From NCBI GenBank assembly GCA_020851835.1, contig JADZBZ010000302.1, forward strand, positions 1 to 8,496: a stretch of 8,496 bases of DNA, read 5' to 3'. This document shows, piece by piece, positions 1 to 7,119 of the stretch; the stretch's first letter is position 1; each line of letters begins with the position of its first letter. The translations under genes were made by a program, and so were the position numbers. Source of the DNA: Acidobacteriota bacterium. Lineage in GTDB: Bacteria > Acidobacteriota > Vicinamibacteria > Vicinamibacterales > UBA2999. The notes beneath the pieces are model-generated. The model ran no database searches and was not told the origin of the DNA. It saw only the letters and a list, made by a program, of their open reading frames with translations.

Positions 1-1164
1 GAGATCGACGCCGTCGGACGCCATCGCGGGGCGGGTCTCGGCGGCGGGCACGACGAACGGGAGCAGACGCTCAACCAGTTGCTCGTCGAGATGGACGGGT
101 TCGAGTCGAACGAGGGCGTCATCCTCATGGCGGCGACGAATCGTCCGGACGTCCTGGACCCGGCGCTGCTCCGGCCCGGCCGTTTCGACCGTCGCGTCAT
201 CGTCAATCGACCCGACGTGAAGGGCCGCGAAGGCATCCTCGCTGTGCACACCCGCAAGATCCCGATGGCCGACGACGTCGACGTGCGCGTGCTGGCGCGC
301 GGCACCGTGGGCTTCACGGGGGCGGACCTGGCCAACCTGGTCAACGAGGCGGCCCTCCAGGCCGCCCGCGCGAACAAGAAGCTCGTAACGATGTACGACT
401 TCGAGTTCGCGAAGGACAAGGTCCTGATGGGGGCGGAGCGGCGCTCGATGATCGTGAGCGACGAGGAAAAGAAGATCACGGCCCTGCACGAGGCAGGTCA
501 CGCTCTGCTGGGCGTCCTGCTGCCGCACGCCGACCCGATCCACAAGGTGACGATCATCCCGCGCGGCATGGCGCTCGGCCTCACGCAGCAGTTGCCAGTC
601 GACGAGAAGCACAACTACTCGCGCGACTACCTGATGGATCAGATCGCCATCCTGATGGGTGGACGCATCGCCGAAGAGCTCACCTTGGGCAATGTGACGA
701 CGGGTGCGGGCAACGACCTCGAGCGCGCCACCGAACTGGGCCGCCGCATGGTCTGCGAGTGGGGTATGAGCGACAGCCTGGGCCCGCTCACCTTCGGGAA
801 GAAAGAGGAGCAGATCTTCCTCGGCCGCGAAATCGCCCAGCACCAGGACTACAGCGAGGACACGGCGCTCAAGATCGACGCCGAGGTCCGACGGATCATC
901 ACCATCAACTACGACCGCGCCACCAAGCTGCTCACTGACAACAAGCAGCGCCTCGTGGACATCGCCGATGCCCTGCTCGCCCGAGAGGTACTCGACGCCG
1001 AGCAAGTGATGCGCCTCGCGCACGGCCAGCCGCTCGACGAGCAGGTGGTGCCGCCGGCGCCCGCCTCCCCGGCCGTGGGCGACGGCCTTCGCGACCGCTC
1101 GGCGCGCGACAAGGAACGGACGCCGCTGGTGGCACCGCTGCCCAAGCCGCTGACCCAGGAATAG
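1..1164 (+). CDS. ftsH: ATP-dependent zinc metalloprotease FtsH, C-terminal part (5' end cut by window)
   Basis: FtsH is a membrane-bound AAA+ protease that unfolds and degrades membrane and short-lived cytosolic proteins. The reading frame is open from base 1, giving 387 residues; by comparison with E. coli FtsH, about 307 N-terminal residues (membrane segments, Walker A) are missing. The fragment starts inside Walker B (EIDAVGR) and runs through the ATPase second region of homology (PDVLDPALLRPGRFDRR, with arginine fingers). The zinc-protease motif HEAGH is at fragment residues 163-167 (bases 487-501), and the third zinc ligand is probably the Asp in GNDLERAT (residue 239). The usual FGKKEEQIFLGRE stretch follows. 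The tail after the protease domain (about residues 345-387) is rich in Pro and Ala and poorly conserved, as is common in FtsH. The stop is 40 bases before folP. The identification is secure; the true start lies outside the window. Confidence 0.97.
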   Translation, partial: EIDAVGRHRGAGLGGGHDEREQTLNQLLVEMDGFESNEGVILMAATNRPDVLDPALLRPGRFDRRVIVNRPDVKGREGILAVHTRKIPMADDVDVRVLARGTVGFTGADLANLVNEAALQAARANKKLVTMYDFEFAKDKVLMGAERRSMIVSDEEKKITALHEAGHALLGVLLPHADPIHKVTIIPRGMALGLTQQLPVDEKHNYSRDYLMDQIAILMGGRIAEELTLGNVTTGAGNDLERATELGRRMVCEWGMSDSLGPLTFGKKEEQIFLGREIAQHQDYSEDTALKIDAEVRRIITINYDRATKLLTDNKQRLVDIADALLAREVLDAEQVMRLAHGQPLDEQVVPPAPASPAVGDGLRDRSARDKERTPLVAPLPKPLTQE

Positions 1165-1204
1165 GGAAACAGCGAACCTGTCCATCTCGTGATGTGGTGA
1201 TCCG

Positions 1205-2071
1205 GTGATCGCCACCCGCGCCCGCTTCACCATCCCCCTGCCGGGCCGTTCCCCGCTCGAACTGGGACGACGGACCCTCGTCATGGGCGTGCTGAACCTC
1301 ACGCCCGACTCCTTCTCGCACGACGGCCTCGCCGCCGACCCGGCGCGCGCCATCGATCGCGTGCAGGAGATGGAGGCCGCCGGCGCGGACCTGATCGACA
1401 TCGGGGCCGAATCCACCCGTCCCGGGGCCCCGCCGGTCGACGCCGCCGCCGAGACCGCCCGCTTGAGGCCTGTCCTGCGCGCGCTGGGCGGACGCGCGAA
1501 AGTGCCGCTCTCGATCGACACCACGAAGGCCGCCGTGGCGAACTTCGCGCTCGACGAGGGCCTAGCGCTGGTCAACGACGTCAGCGGTCTCGACTACGAC
1601 CCCGCGATGGGCCCGCTCGTCGCGGCGCGCGGCGTGCCGGTCGTGCTGATGCACATGAGGGGGCGGCCGAGCGACATGTACGCGGGCGCTGACTATGGCG
1701 ACGTCCTCGACGAGGTGATGCGGCATCTGCAGCGCCGCCTGGAACGAGCCGTCGGGCTCGGCATCGCCTGGAACCGCCTCCTGGTCGACCCGGGCATCGG
1801 GTTCGCCAAGCAGGCCGGGCACAGCTTCCGGGTGCTGGCGGGTGCCGGGCGCTTCGGGGCGCTCGGGCGACCCGTCCTCGTCGGGCCTTCGCGCAAGTCC
1901 TTTCTGACCGCCGCCACCGGCGCCCTGCCGGCCGAGGAGCGGGACTGGGCCACGGCCGCCGCCGCCACGGCGGCCGTCCTGGCCGGCGCGCACATCGTCC
2001 GGGTGCATCGCGTGGCGGAGATGGTGCAGGTGGCCCGGGTCGCCGACGCGATTCGCGACGCCGCGCCCTGA
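1205..2071 (+). CDS. folP: Dihydropteroate synthase
   Basis: FolP condenses p-aminobenzoate with the pterin pyrophosphate to make 7,8-dihydropteroate in folate synthesis; it is the sulfonamide target and is cytosolic. The 288-residue TIM-barrel protein has the family length and motifs: MGVLNLTPDSF (27-37), the pterin/pABA loop ESTRPGA (69-75), SIDTTK (103-108), NDVSG (124-128), DPGIGF (195-200), SRKSFL (229-234) and the C-terminal RVH (266-268) that binds pyrophosphate. The GTG at 1205 is the only in-frame start ahead of the conserved core, because an in-frame stop lies at 1190. I see no strong ribosome binding site, so translation may be helped by the nearby ftsH stop. Its position directly after ftsH matches the ftsH-folP order of E. 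coli. No key residue appears lost. Confidence 0.96.
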   Translation: MIATRARFTIPLPGRSPLELGRRTLVMGVLNLTPDSFSHDGLAADPARAIDRVQEMEAAGADLIDIGAESTRPGAPPVDAAAETARLRPVLRALGGRAKVPLSIDTTKAAVANFALDEGLALVNDVSGLDYDPAMGPLVAARGVPVVLMHMRGRPSDMYAGADYGDVLDEVMRHLQRRLERAVGLGIAWNRLLVDPGIGFAKQAGHSFRVLAGAGRFGALGRPVLVGPSRKSFLTAATGALPAEERDWATAAAATAAVLAGAHIVRVHRVAEMVQVARVADAIRDAAP

Positions 2072-2182
2072 GTCGCAACGCCGGGGCGCGCGGAGGTCGT
2101 CCTGCGGTAAAATCACGGGGCACAGGCTCACTGGCTGCGGCATCCGGTCCGCCGCAGGCTCACGAGTGGCCGGCCGCTCCCC
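2072..2182 (+). promoter_or_regulatory. Candidate promoter and leader region of cdaA
   Basis: This 111-base gap is the longest non-coding stretch in the window. It contains TAAAAT at 2108-2113, a good match to a sigma-70 -10 hexamer, but no recognisable -35 hexamer 16-18 bases upstream. Downstream, a perfect 7-base inverted repeat, CTGCGGC (2135-2141) and GCCGCAG (2151-2157) with a 9-base loop, would form a hairpin in the leader. CAGGCTCAC occurs twice, at 2123-2131 and 2155-2163. There is no T-tract after the hairpin, so it does not look like an intrinsic terminator. Assignment as a promoter is tentative; the gap could simply be spacer in a longer operon. Confidence 0.35.
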
Positions 2183-2992
2183 ATGCTCTGGCTCTCGAAC
2201 CTGCTTCAGCGACCTGCCGTCACCTGGTGGGACCTTCTCGACATCGCGATCGTGTCGGTGGTGGTGTACGAGCTGCTCAAGCTGATTCGCGGGACACGCG
2301 CGGTGCAGATGGCCATCGGCATCGCCCTGGTGGTCGGCCTCTTCTACATGTCGCTCGGGCTGCAGCTCGAGACCCTCAACTGGCTCATTCGCAACATCGT
2401 CGGATACGTGGTGTTTGCGGCCATCGTGCTCATGCAAACCGACATCAGGCGCGCGTTGACCCACCTGGGACGCACGCCGGTCTTCCGCCGGTTCGAGCGC
2501 ACCGAGAGCGACGATGACACCATCGAGGAGATTGTGGTGGCGGCCAGCACGCTCTCCGCGAAACGGATCGGAGCCATCATCGTCATCGAACGGCGGATCG
2601 GGCTGCGCAATGTCATCGAGAGCGGGATCCCGCTCGACGCCAAGCTGACCTACGACCTGCTGGTGTCGATCTTCCAAACCAGTTCGCCCCTGCACGACGG
2701 GGCGGTCATCGTGCAGGGCGATCGGCTCGCCGCCGCCGCCTGCTTCCTGCCGCTGTCGGTGAACCCGCGTGTCAGCCGTGAGCTCGGATCGCGGCACCGG
2801 GCGGCGCTCGGTGTTACCGAGGAGAACGACTCGGTGGCCATTGTCGTGTCGGAGGAGACCGGCGGCATTTCGCTGGTGATCGACGGTGCCCTCGAGCGCC
2901 ATCTCGACGCCGAGCACCTGCGCGCCCGGCTCAAGGCGCTCGTCACCGTCCGGCGCGGGATGACGTCGGCGCGTACGGGCGCGTACATCTGA
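2183..2992 (+). CDS. cdaA: Membrane diadenylate cyclase CdaA
   Basis: CdaA makes cyclic di-AMP from two ATP. This second messenger controls potassium and osmolyte transport and cell-wall balance in many bacteria. The 269-residue protein has the CdaA layout: three hydrophobic segments (about residues 18-33, 43-58 and 72-84), a linker with the conserved QTDIRRALTHLGR stretch (85-97), and a DAC domain from about 115. The catalytic DGA (172-174, within SSPLHDGAV) and RHR (204-206) motifs are both intact, so an active enzyme is expected. ATG 2183 starts just before the first membrane segment, and length fits the family. Four bases separate its stop from the CdaR gene and glmM follows, the same trio as in Bacillus and Listeria. 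DisA is excluded because there is no HhH DNA-binding region and there are N-terminal membrane segments. Confidence 0.96.
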   Translation: MLWLSNLLQRPAVTWWDLLDIAIVSVVVYELLKLIRGTRAVQMAIGIALVVGLFYMSLGLQLETLNWLIRNIVGYVVFAAIVLMQTDIRRALTHLGRTPVFRRFERTESDDDTIEEIVVAASTLSAKRIGAIIVIERRIGLRNVIESGIPLDAKLTYDLLVSIFQTSSPLHDGAVIVQGDRLAAAACFLPLSVNPRVSRELGSRHRAALGVTEENDSVAIVVSEETGGISLVIDGALERHLDAEHLRARLKALVTVRRGMTSARTGAYI

Positions 2993-2996
2993 TCCC

Positions 2997-3647
2997 ATGG
3001 CGTCCTTTTCCTTCCGGAACTTCGGGCTCAAGGTTCTCTCCATCTGCATTGCCACGCTGCTCTGGCTGGTGGTGGCCGGCGAGCGGGTGGTGGAGCGCGT
3101 GCTGCGCGTCCCGGTCGAGCTGCAGAACCTCCCGGCCGATCTCGAAATCGTGAGTAACCCGCCCGACTCCGTCGAAGTGCGCGTTCGCGGTTCGTCCGGC
3201 ACGCTGAGCCGCATGGCCCCGGGCGAGGTCGCCACCGTGCTCGATTTGCGGGCCGTCCGGACCGGGCGCCGGTTGTTCCACCTGACTCCGGCCGAGGTCA
3301 ACCTGCCCTACGGGCTCGAGGCCGTGCAAGTGTCGCCGCCAACCCTCACGATGGAATTCGAGACGACCGGCATCCGGATGGTGCGCGTCCAGCCGACCGT
3401 TGACGGCGAGCCGGCCGACGGGTTCGTGGTCGTGAGCGTCAGATCCGAGCCCGAGACCGTCGAGGTGTCGGGTCCCGAGGGCGCCTTGAAGCAACTCAAG
3501 GAGGCCATCACCGAGGCCGTTCAGATTGGCGATCGCACGACGTCGATTCAGGAGGTCGTCACCGTGGGGGTGGTCGACCCGGCGATCCGCGTGCGCGCGC
3601 CCCAGACGGTGACGGTGACGGTGACCATTCAGGCGGTGCAGCGATGA
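2997..3647 (+). CDS. cdaR: YbbR-domain protein, CdaR-like partner of CdaA
   Basis: CdaR proteins are membrane-anchored, extracytoplasmic YbbR-repeat proteins that bind and modulate CdaA in Firmicutes. This 216-residue protein has a short cytoplasmic start, one membrane anchor (about residues 9-28, LKVLSICIATLLWLVVAG) and two beta-rich YbbR-like repeats (about 34-122 and 127-212). Each ends in the alternating beta pattern typical of the family; the second ends in VTVTVTI. Bacillus CdaR is longer with more YbbR repeats, so this is a short form. The start codon lies 4 bases after the cdaA stop, and the last bases overlap the glmM start as ATGA (3644-3647), implying translational coupling of all three genes. 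The family assignment is strong; the regulatory role in this lineage is inferred from Firmicutes. Confidence 0.9.
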   Translation: MASFSFRNFGLKVLSICIATLLWLVVAGERVVERVLRVPVELQNLPADLEIVSNPPDSVEVRVRGSSGTLSRMAPGEVATVLDLRAVRTGRRLFHLTPAEVNLPYGLEAVQVSPPTLTMEFETTGIRMVRVQPTVDGEPADGFVVVSVRSEPETVEVSGPEGALKQLKEAITEAVQIGDRTTSIQEVVTVGVVDPAIRVRAPQTVTVTVTIQAVQR

Positions 3648-4978
3648 AACTGTTCGGAACCGATGGCATTCGTGGGCGGGCCGGAGACCCACCGCTGGAT
3701 GCGCGGACGGTGGCGCGGGTGGGCGCCGCCCTGGCTCGGGCGAGGCAGCCGCGCGCCGGGGCGATGCGCGTGCTGGTGGCCCGGGACACGCGCGAGTCGG
3801 GTGCCTGGATCGAAACCGAGCTGGCCCGCGGACTGACCAGCGAAGGCGCCGAGGTCGTCAGCGCCAGCGTCCTGCCGACGCCCGCCGTGGCCTACCTCAC
3901 TCCATACGGCCGATTCGATGCCGGTATCGTGATCTCGGCGTCACACAATCCATTCGAGGACAACGGCATCAAAGTGTTCTCGCAGGCGGGCGCGAAGCTC
4001 GCCAACGAACTGGAGCAGCGTGTCGAGGCGCTGGTCGCCGACGGGTCGTGGGAGGTGGGCGAGGCTTGCGACGCCGCCGTGTCGCACGAGGATCTGTCGC
4101 GTCCGTATCTCGATCACGCCCGCTGCATCCTTGGCGACCTGGGCCCGTTGTCGGGGACCCCCATCGTGCTCGATTGCGCCAATGGCGCGACCTCCGTGGT
4201 GGCGCCCTCGTTCTTCCGGTCGCTCGGATTCCGCGTGGACGCCATCGGCGTGGCGCCCGACGGGCGCAACATCAACCTGCAGTGCGGATCGACGCACCTC
4301 GAGCCGCTCCGCTCGCGCGTGGTCGAGACGGGCGCCCTGCTGGGCATCGCCTTCGACGGGGACGGTGACCGGGCCCTCTTCATCGACGAGGGCGGCCGGG
4401 TCGTCGATGGAGACGCGGTGCTGCTGATGGCGGCCGGCCAGCTCAAGCGCGAGGGACGCCTGCCGGGCGACGCGGTGGTGGCGACGGTGATGAGCAACAT
4501 CGGGCTCGAGCTGGCCCTGGCCGATCGCGGAATCGGCCTGGTCCGCTGCCCGGTCGGCGACAAGTACGTGATGGAAGAGATGCAGCGCCGCGGGATCGCG
4601 CTCGGAGGGGAGCAGTCGGGCCACATCATCTTCGCCGAGCATCTGATGACGGGCGACGGCATCGGCACGGCGCTGCAGGTGCTGCGGATCATGGATGCGA
4701 CGCGCAAGGGTCTGGCCGAACTGGCATCGGCCCTCGTGACCTATCCACAAGTGCTCCTGAACGTCCGCGTGCGCGAGCGCACCGACTACATGGCCGTGCC
4801 CGCCATCGCCGAGGCCATCCGCCGCGTCGAGACGCTGGTGAACGGCCAGGGCCGCGTCCTCATCCGCTACTCGGGCACCGAGCCCTTGCTGCGTATCATG
4901 ATTGAAGGGCGGCGCGACGACGAGATTCGGGCCTGGGCCGAGGAGGTCGCCTCGGCCGTGCGCACGCACCTGGCCTGA
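3644..4978 (+). CDS. glmM: Phosphoglucosamine mutase
   Basis: GlmM converts glucosamine-6-phosphate to glucosamine-1-phosphate, the step before GlmU on the way to UDP-GlcNAc for peptidoglycan and LPS. The 444-residue length is standard. Motifs seen are the N-terminal MKLFGTDGIRG, the phosphoserine loop ISASHNPFEDNGIK with the phosphorylated Ser at residue 100 (E. coli Ser102), the metal-binding DGDGDR (238-243, Asp238/240/242), the sugar-specificity loop GGEQSGH (321-327) and the phosphate-binding RYSGTEP (408-414). These favour GlmM over phosphomannomutase or phosphoglucomutase. It starts inside the end of cdaR (ATGA overlap). In Firmicutes, GlmM can bind CdaA and reduce c-di-AMP synthesis, linking wall-precursor flux to the messenger; the shared gene order suggests but does not prove the same here. 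Confidence 0.97.
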   Translation: MKLFGTDGIRGRAGDPPLDARTVARVGAALARARQPRAGAMRVLVARDTRESGAWIETELARGLTSEGAEVVSASVLPTPAVAYLTPYGRFDAGIVISASHNPFEDNGIKVFSQAGAKLANELEQRVEALVADGSWEVGEACDAAVSHEDLSRPYLDHARCILGDLGPLSGTPIVLDCANGATSVVAPSFFRSLGFRVDAIGVAPDGRNINLQCGSTHLEPLRSRVVETGALLGIAFDGDGDRALFIDEGGRVVDGDAVLLMAAGQLKREGRLPGDAVVATVMSNIGLELALADRGIGLVRCPVGDKYVMEEMQRRGIALGGEQSGHIIFAEHLMTGDGIGTALQVLRIMDATRKGLAELASALVTYPQVLLNVRVRERTDYMAVPAIAEAIRRVETLVNGQGRVLIRYSGTEPLLRIMIEGRRDDEIRAWAEEVASAVRTHLA

Positions 4979-4983
4979 ACGGC

Positions 4984-4988
4984 AGGAG
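4984..4988 (+). promoter_or_regulatory. Ribosome binding site deciding the pdxJ start
   Basis: AGGAG lies 6 bases before ATG 4995 in the 16-base gap between glmM and pdxJ. The open frame extends upstream to a TTG at 4902 inside glmM, but this site, the ATG and family length all favour 4995. Confidence 0.8.
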
Positions 4989-4994
4989 ACCCCC

Positions 4995-5774
4995 ATGCAC
5001 CCGGCACCCGGCACTCCGCACGCAGCACCACCGAAGCTGTCCGTCAACGTGAACAAGGTGGCGACCCTCCGCAACTCGCGGGGCGGGCACGTACCCTCCG
5101 TGATGGAAGCGGTCCGCGTCTGCATCGACGCGGGCGCGCCCGGCATCACGGTGCATCCCCGTGCGGACCAACGACACATTCGCCGTCAGGACGTCCTGGA
5201 CATCGCCGACGAACTGGCGGCGCTTCGTGGGCGCGTGGAGCTCAACATCGAAGGCGACCCCCGCCCCGACCTGATCGACCTCGTCCTGACCGTCGCTCCG
5301 GATCAGTGCACGCTGGTACCCGTCGTGCCCGGTGAGATTACCAGCCAGGCGGGCTGGTCGGCGTCCACGCCACAGGACGAACTCCGATCCGTGATCGCCA
5401 GGATGCGCGACCGGGGTGTCCGGGTGAGCCTGTTCGTCGACCCGGAAGCCGAGCCCATCCGCTGGGCCGCGGATCTCGGCGCCGATCGCGTGGAGCTGTA
5501 CACCGAACCGTTCGCCCGGGCCTTCGAGCGGGGTCCCGCTGCGGCCGCCGCCTCGTTCGAACGCTACGGCCGGGCTGCCGAGGCGGCGCACGCGGCGGGC
5601 CTGGGCGTCAACGCCGGCCACGATCTCGACCTGCGCAACCTCACCCTGTTCCACGCGCTGCCGCATTTGAACGAGGTGTCGATCGGCCACGCCCTCATCG
5701 GCCATGCTCTGTTCGTCGGCTTGCGCCGCGCCGTCGAAGACTATCTGGCGGCGCTTGCCGGGCGCCGCGCGTGA
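4995..5774 (+). CDS. pdxJ: Pyridoxine 5'-phosphate synthase
   Basis: PdxJ joins 1-deoxyxylulose-5-phosphate and 3-amino-2-oxopropyl phosphate to form pyridoxine 5'-phosphate, the ring-closing step of the DXP-dependent vitamin B6 pathway. With ATG 4995 the protein is 259 residues, a normal length for this TIM barrel. Visible motifs are LSVNVNKVATLRNSRGG (15-31), ITVHPRADQRHIRRQDV (51-67), NIEGD (84-88), TLVPVVPGEITSQAGW (106-121), LFVDPE (146-151), ELYTEPFA (167-174), GVNAGHDL (204-211) and SIGHALIGHA (229-238). The N-terminal motif has Asn-Lys where E. coli PdxJ has Asp-His, as I recall for Bacteroidetes-type PdxJ; the other catalytic His, Arg and Glu positions look present. It follows glmM by 16 bases, and its stop overlaps the next gene's GTG start. 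Confidence 0.95.
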   Translation: MHPAPGTPHAAPPKLSVNVNKVATLRNSRGGHVPSVMEAVRVCIDAGAPGITVHPRADQRHIRRQDVLDIADELAALRGRVELNIEGDPRPDLIDLVLTVAPDQCTLVPVVPGEITSQAGWSASTPQDELRSVIARMRDRGVRVSLFVDPEAEPIRWAADLGADRVELYTEPFARAFERGPAAAAASFERYGRAAEAAHAAGLGVNAGHDLDLRNLTLFHALPHLNEVSIGHALIGHALFVGLRRAVEDYLAALAGRRA

Positions 5775-6496
5775 CGGCGCAGCGCCGTCCGATCGCTTGG
5801 CCGCTCCTGCTTGTTGGCGTATGGGCCGCCACATCGGGCACCCCCGGCGCCGTCGCGGCCAGGCCTGTGGCCTTTGCCGCCGACGACGGGACGACGCTGG
5901 CCGGTACGTTCTACGAGTCGGACGTGCGGCCGTCGCCGGGAGTGGTGCTCGTGCACATGCTGCATCGTTCGCGCAGCGACTGGGCCGACGTGGGCGGCCA
6001 ACTCGCCGCGGCCGGCGTGTCGGCGCTGGCCTTCGACCTTCGGGGGCACGGCGGCTCGTCCGGGCAGGCGGATGCTCTGCCGGCCATGACGCGGGATGTG
6101 GGTGCTGCGGTCGAGTGGCTGGCTGCACGGGCCGGTCTGCGGCCCGACGCCATCGGCGTCGCCGGTGCGTCGCTCGGCGCCAACTTGGCGCTGGTGGCCG
6201 CCGCCGAGCGGCCGGCCATTCGTGCCGTGGCCGCGATATCGCCCAGCGTGGATTACCGTGGCGTGCGCGTCGGCCCGGACGTGATGCGTCGCATCGGCGA
6301 GCGTCCCGTCTGGCTGGCCGCCAGCACGGAGGATCCCCTGGCGCTGCGGACGCTCAAGGAACTGAGCCCGTCCGGGCCCGGGCCCCGCGACCAATATCTC
6401 AGTCCGGCCGCGGCGCACGGGACGAACCTGTTGACGGCGGACGGCAATCTGAGCCGGGCTCTTGTGGACTGGCTCTGCCAGAGGTTGCTATCCTGA
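5771..6496 (+). CDS. Exported alpha/beta hydrolase, substrate unknown
   Basis: This is a 241-residue alpha/beta hydrolase of the dienelactone hydrolase/esterase type. Residues 1-30 look like a signal peptide (RR near the start, a hydrophobic core PLLLVGVWAA, a small-residue cleavage region around AVAA), so it is probably periplasmic or secreted. The fold's landmarks are in order: VLVHMLHRSRSDW (59-71, oxyanion-hole strand), FDLRGHGGSS (88-97), the nucleophile elbow GASLGA with Ser134, acid Asp188 in STEDP, and His216 in AAAHGT. The triad is therefore complete. The GTG start overlaps the pdxJ stop (GTGA), and no other in-frame start precedes the signal peptide, so translational coupling is likely. 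Specific substrate cannot be read from sequence; an ester or short acyl substrate is only a guess. No link to B6 synthesis is evident beyond position. Confidence 0.85.
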   Translation: MTAQRRPIAWPLLLVGVWAATSGTPGAVAARPVAFAADDGTTLAGTFYESDVRPSPGVVLVHMLHRSRSDWADVGGQLAAAGVSALAFDLRGHGGSSGQADALPAMTRDVGAAVEWLAARAGLRPDAIGVAGASLGANLALVAAAERPAIRAVAAISPSVDYRGVRVGPDVMRRIGERPVWLAASTEDPLALRTLKELSPSGPGPRDQYLSPAAAHGTNLLTADGNLSRALVDWLCQRLLS

Positions 6497-6505
6497 CGAG
6501 TGGCG

Positions 6506-7117
6506 ATGCGAGCTGATTCGATTGTCTTCGCGGTGGCCGGCGTGCTCTTCGGCATCATCGTAGGGTGGGTGCTGGGCAGCCAGCAGGGAGCCCGCGCGAT
6601 TCCCGCGGCCGCGGTGCAGGCCCAGCCGGTAGCCGGTCAGCCCGCGGCGCAGCAGAGCAGCCGGGCCGTGCCCCTGGATCAGGAGCGCGTGCGCGCCCTG
6701 CAGGCAGTCGCCGAGCAGAACCCGAAGGACCCGCAGCCGCGGGTGCAGCTCGGCAACATGTATTTCGACGCCGAGCAGTACCCCGACGCCATCACGTGGT
6801 ACGAGCAGGCGATGGCCCTGGCCGGCAGCGATCCGAACGTCTCGACCGACCTGGGCGTGGCCTACTACTACAGTAACCAGCCCGATCGCGCCATCGCCCA
6901 GTTCGAGCACTCGCTCTCGCTCGATGCGAGGCACGCCAAGACGTGGCTGAACATGGGCATCGTTCGTGCCTTCGGCAAGCAGGACCTGAAGGGGGCGGCC
7001 GACGCCTGGGAGCAGGTGGTCGCCATCGCCCCTGACAGCCCCGAAGGCCAGGCGGCGAAGAAAGGACTCGAGGGTCTGAAGAACGCGCATCCGCCGGGGA
7101 CCACCGGAGGGCAGTAG
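6506..7117 (+). CDS. Membrane-anchored TPR protein
   Basis: A 203-residue protein with an N-terminal membrane anchor (about residues 5-23, IVFAVAGVLFGIIVGWVLG). An Ala/Pro/Gln-rich linker follows (about 27-57), then three tetratricopeptide repeats at roughly 77-108, 111-143 and 145-178, recognised by the spaced G/A, Y/F and A positions (for example LGNMYFDAEQYPDAITWYEQAM). TPR arrays mediate protein-protein contacts; the domain probably faces the periplasm, with the partner unknown. The ATG at 6506 is preferred because ACGAG lies 5 bases upstream. A GTG at 6500 would add two residues and is also possible. It lies just after the hydrolase stop and 2 bases before the next gene. The layout resembles cytochrome c biogenesis or BamD-like scaffold proteins only in general form; no such function is claimed. 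Confidence 0.85.
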   Translation: MRADSIVFAVAGVLFGIIVGWVLGSQQGARAIPAAAVQAQPVAGQPAAQQSSRAVPLDQERVRALQAVAEQNPKDPQPRVQLGNMYFDAEQYPDAITWYEQAMALAGSDPNVSTDLGVAYYYSNQPDRAIAQFEHSLSLDARHAKTWLNMGIVRAFGKQDLKGAADAWEQVVAIAPDSPEGQAAKKGLEGLKNAHPPGTTGGQ

Positions 7118-7119
7118 CC

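Noticed and set aside
1189..1209. GTGAT repeated three times ahead of and across the folP start
   Set aside because: Five-base repeats over about 20 bases are expected by chance and show no regulatory structure; only the last GTG is a usable in-frame start.
2135..2157. Hairpin before cdaA as an intrinsic terminator for ftsH-folP
   Set aside because: The stem is followed by CAGGCTCACGAG rather than a run of T, so it lacks the required 3' signal.
1562..3301. A 579-codon open frame on the - strand across folP and cdaA
   Set aside because: It lies antisense to two clearly recognised genes, shows low-complexity Arg/His/Asp/Gly-rich sequence with no family motif, and is what third-position GC bias produces in high-GC DNA.
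4902..4994. Upstream extension of pdxJ to a TTG inside glmM
   Set aside because: The added 31 residues are unlike any PdxJ, overlap glmM, and ATG 4995 has a clear AGGAG upstream.
3941..5179. A 412-codon open frame on the - strand over glmM and pdxJ
   Set aside because: Antisense shadow of glmM; composition is His/Arg/Asp-rich with no recognisable domain.
5704..6516. A 270-codon + strand frame overlapping the hydrolase
   Set aside because: It is Arg/Gly/Ala-rich with no motif, while the overlapping frame holds a complete alpha/beta hydrolase with signal peptide and catalytic triad.
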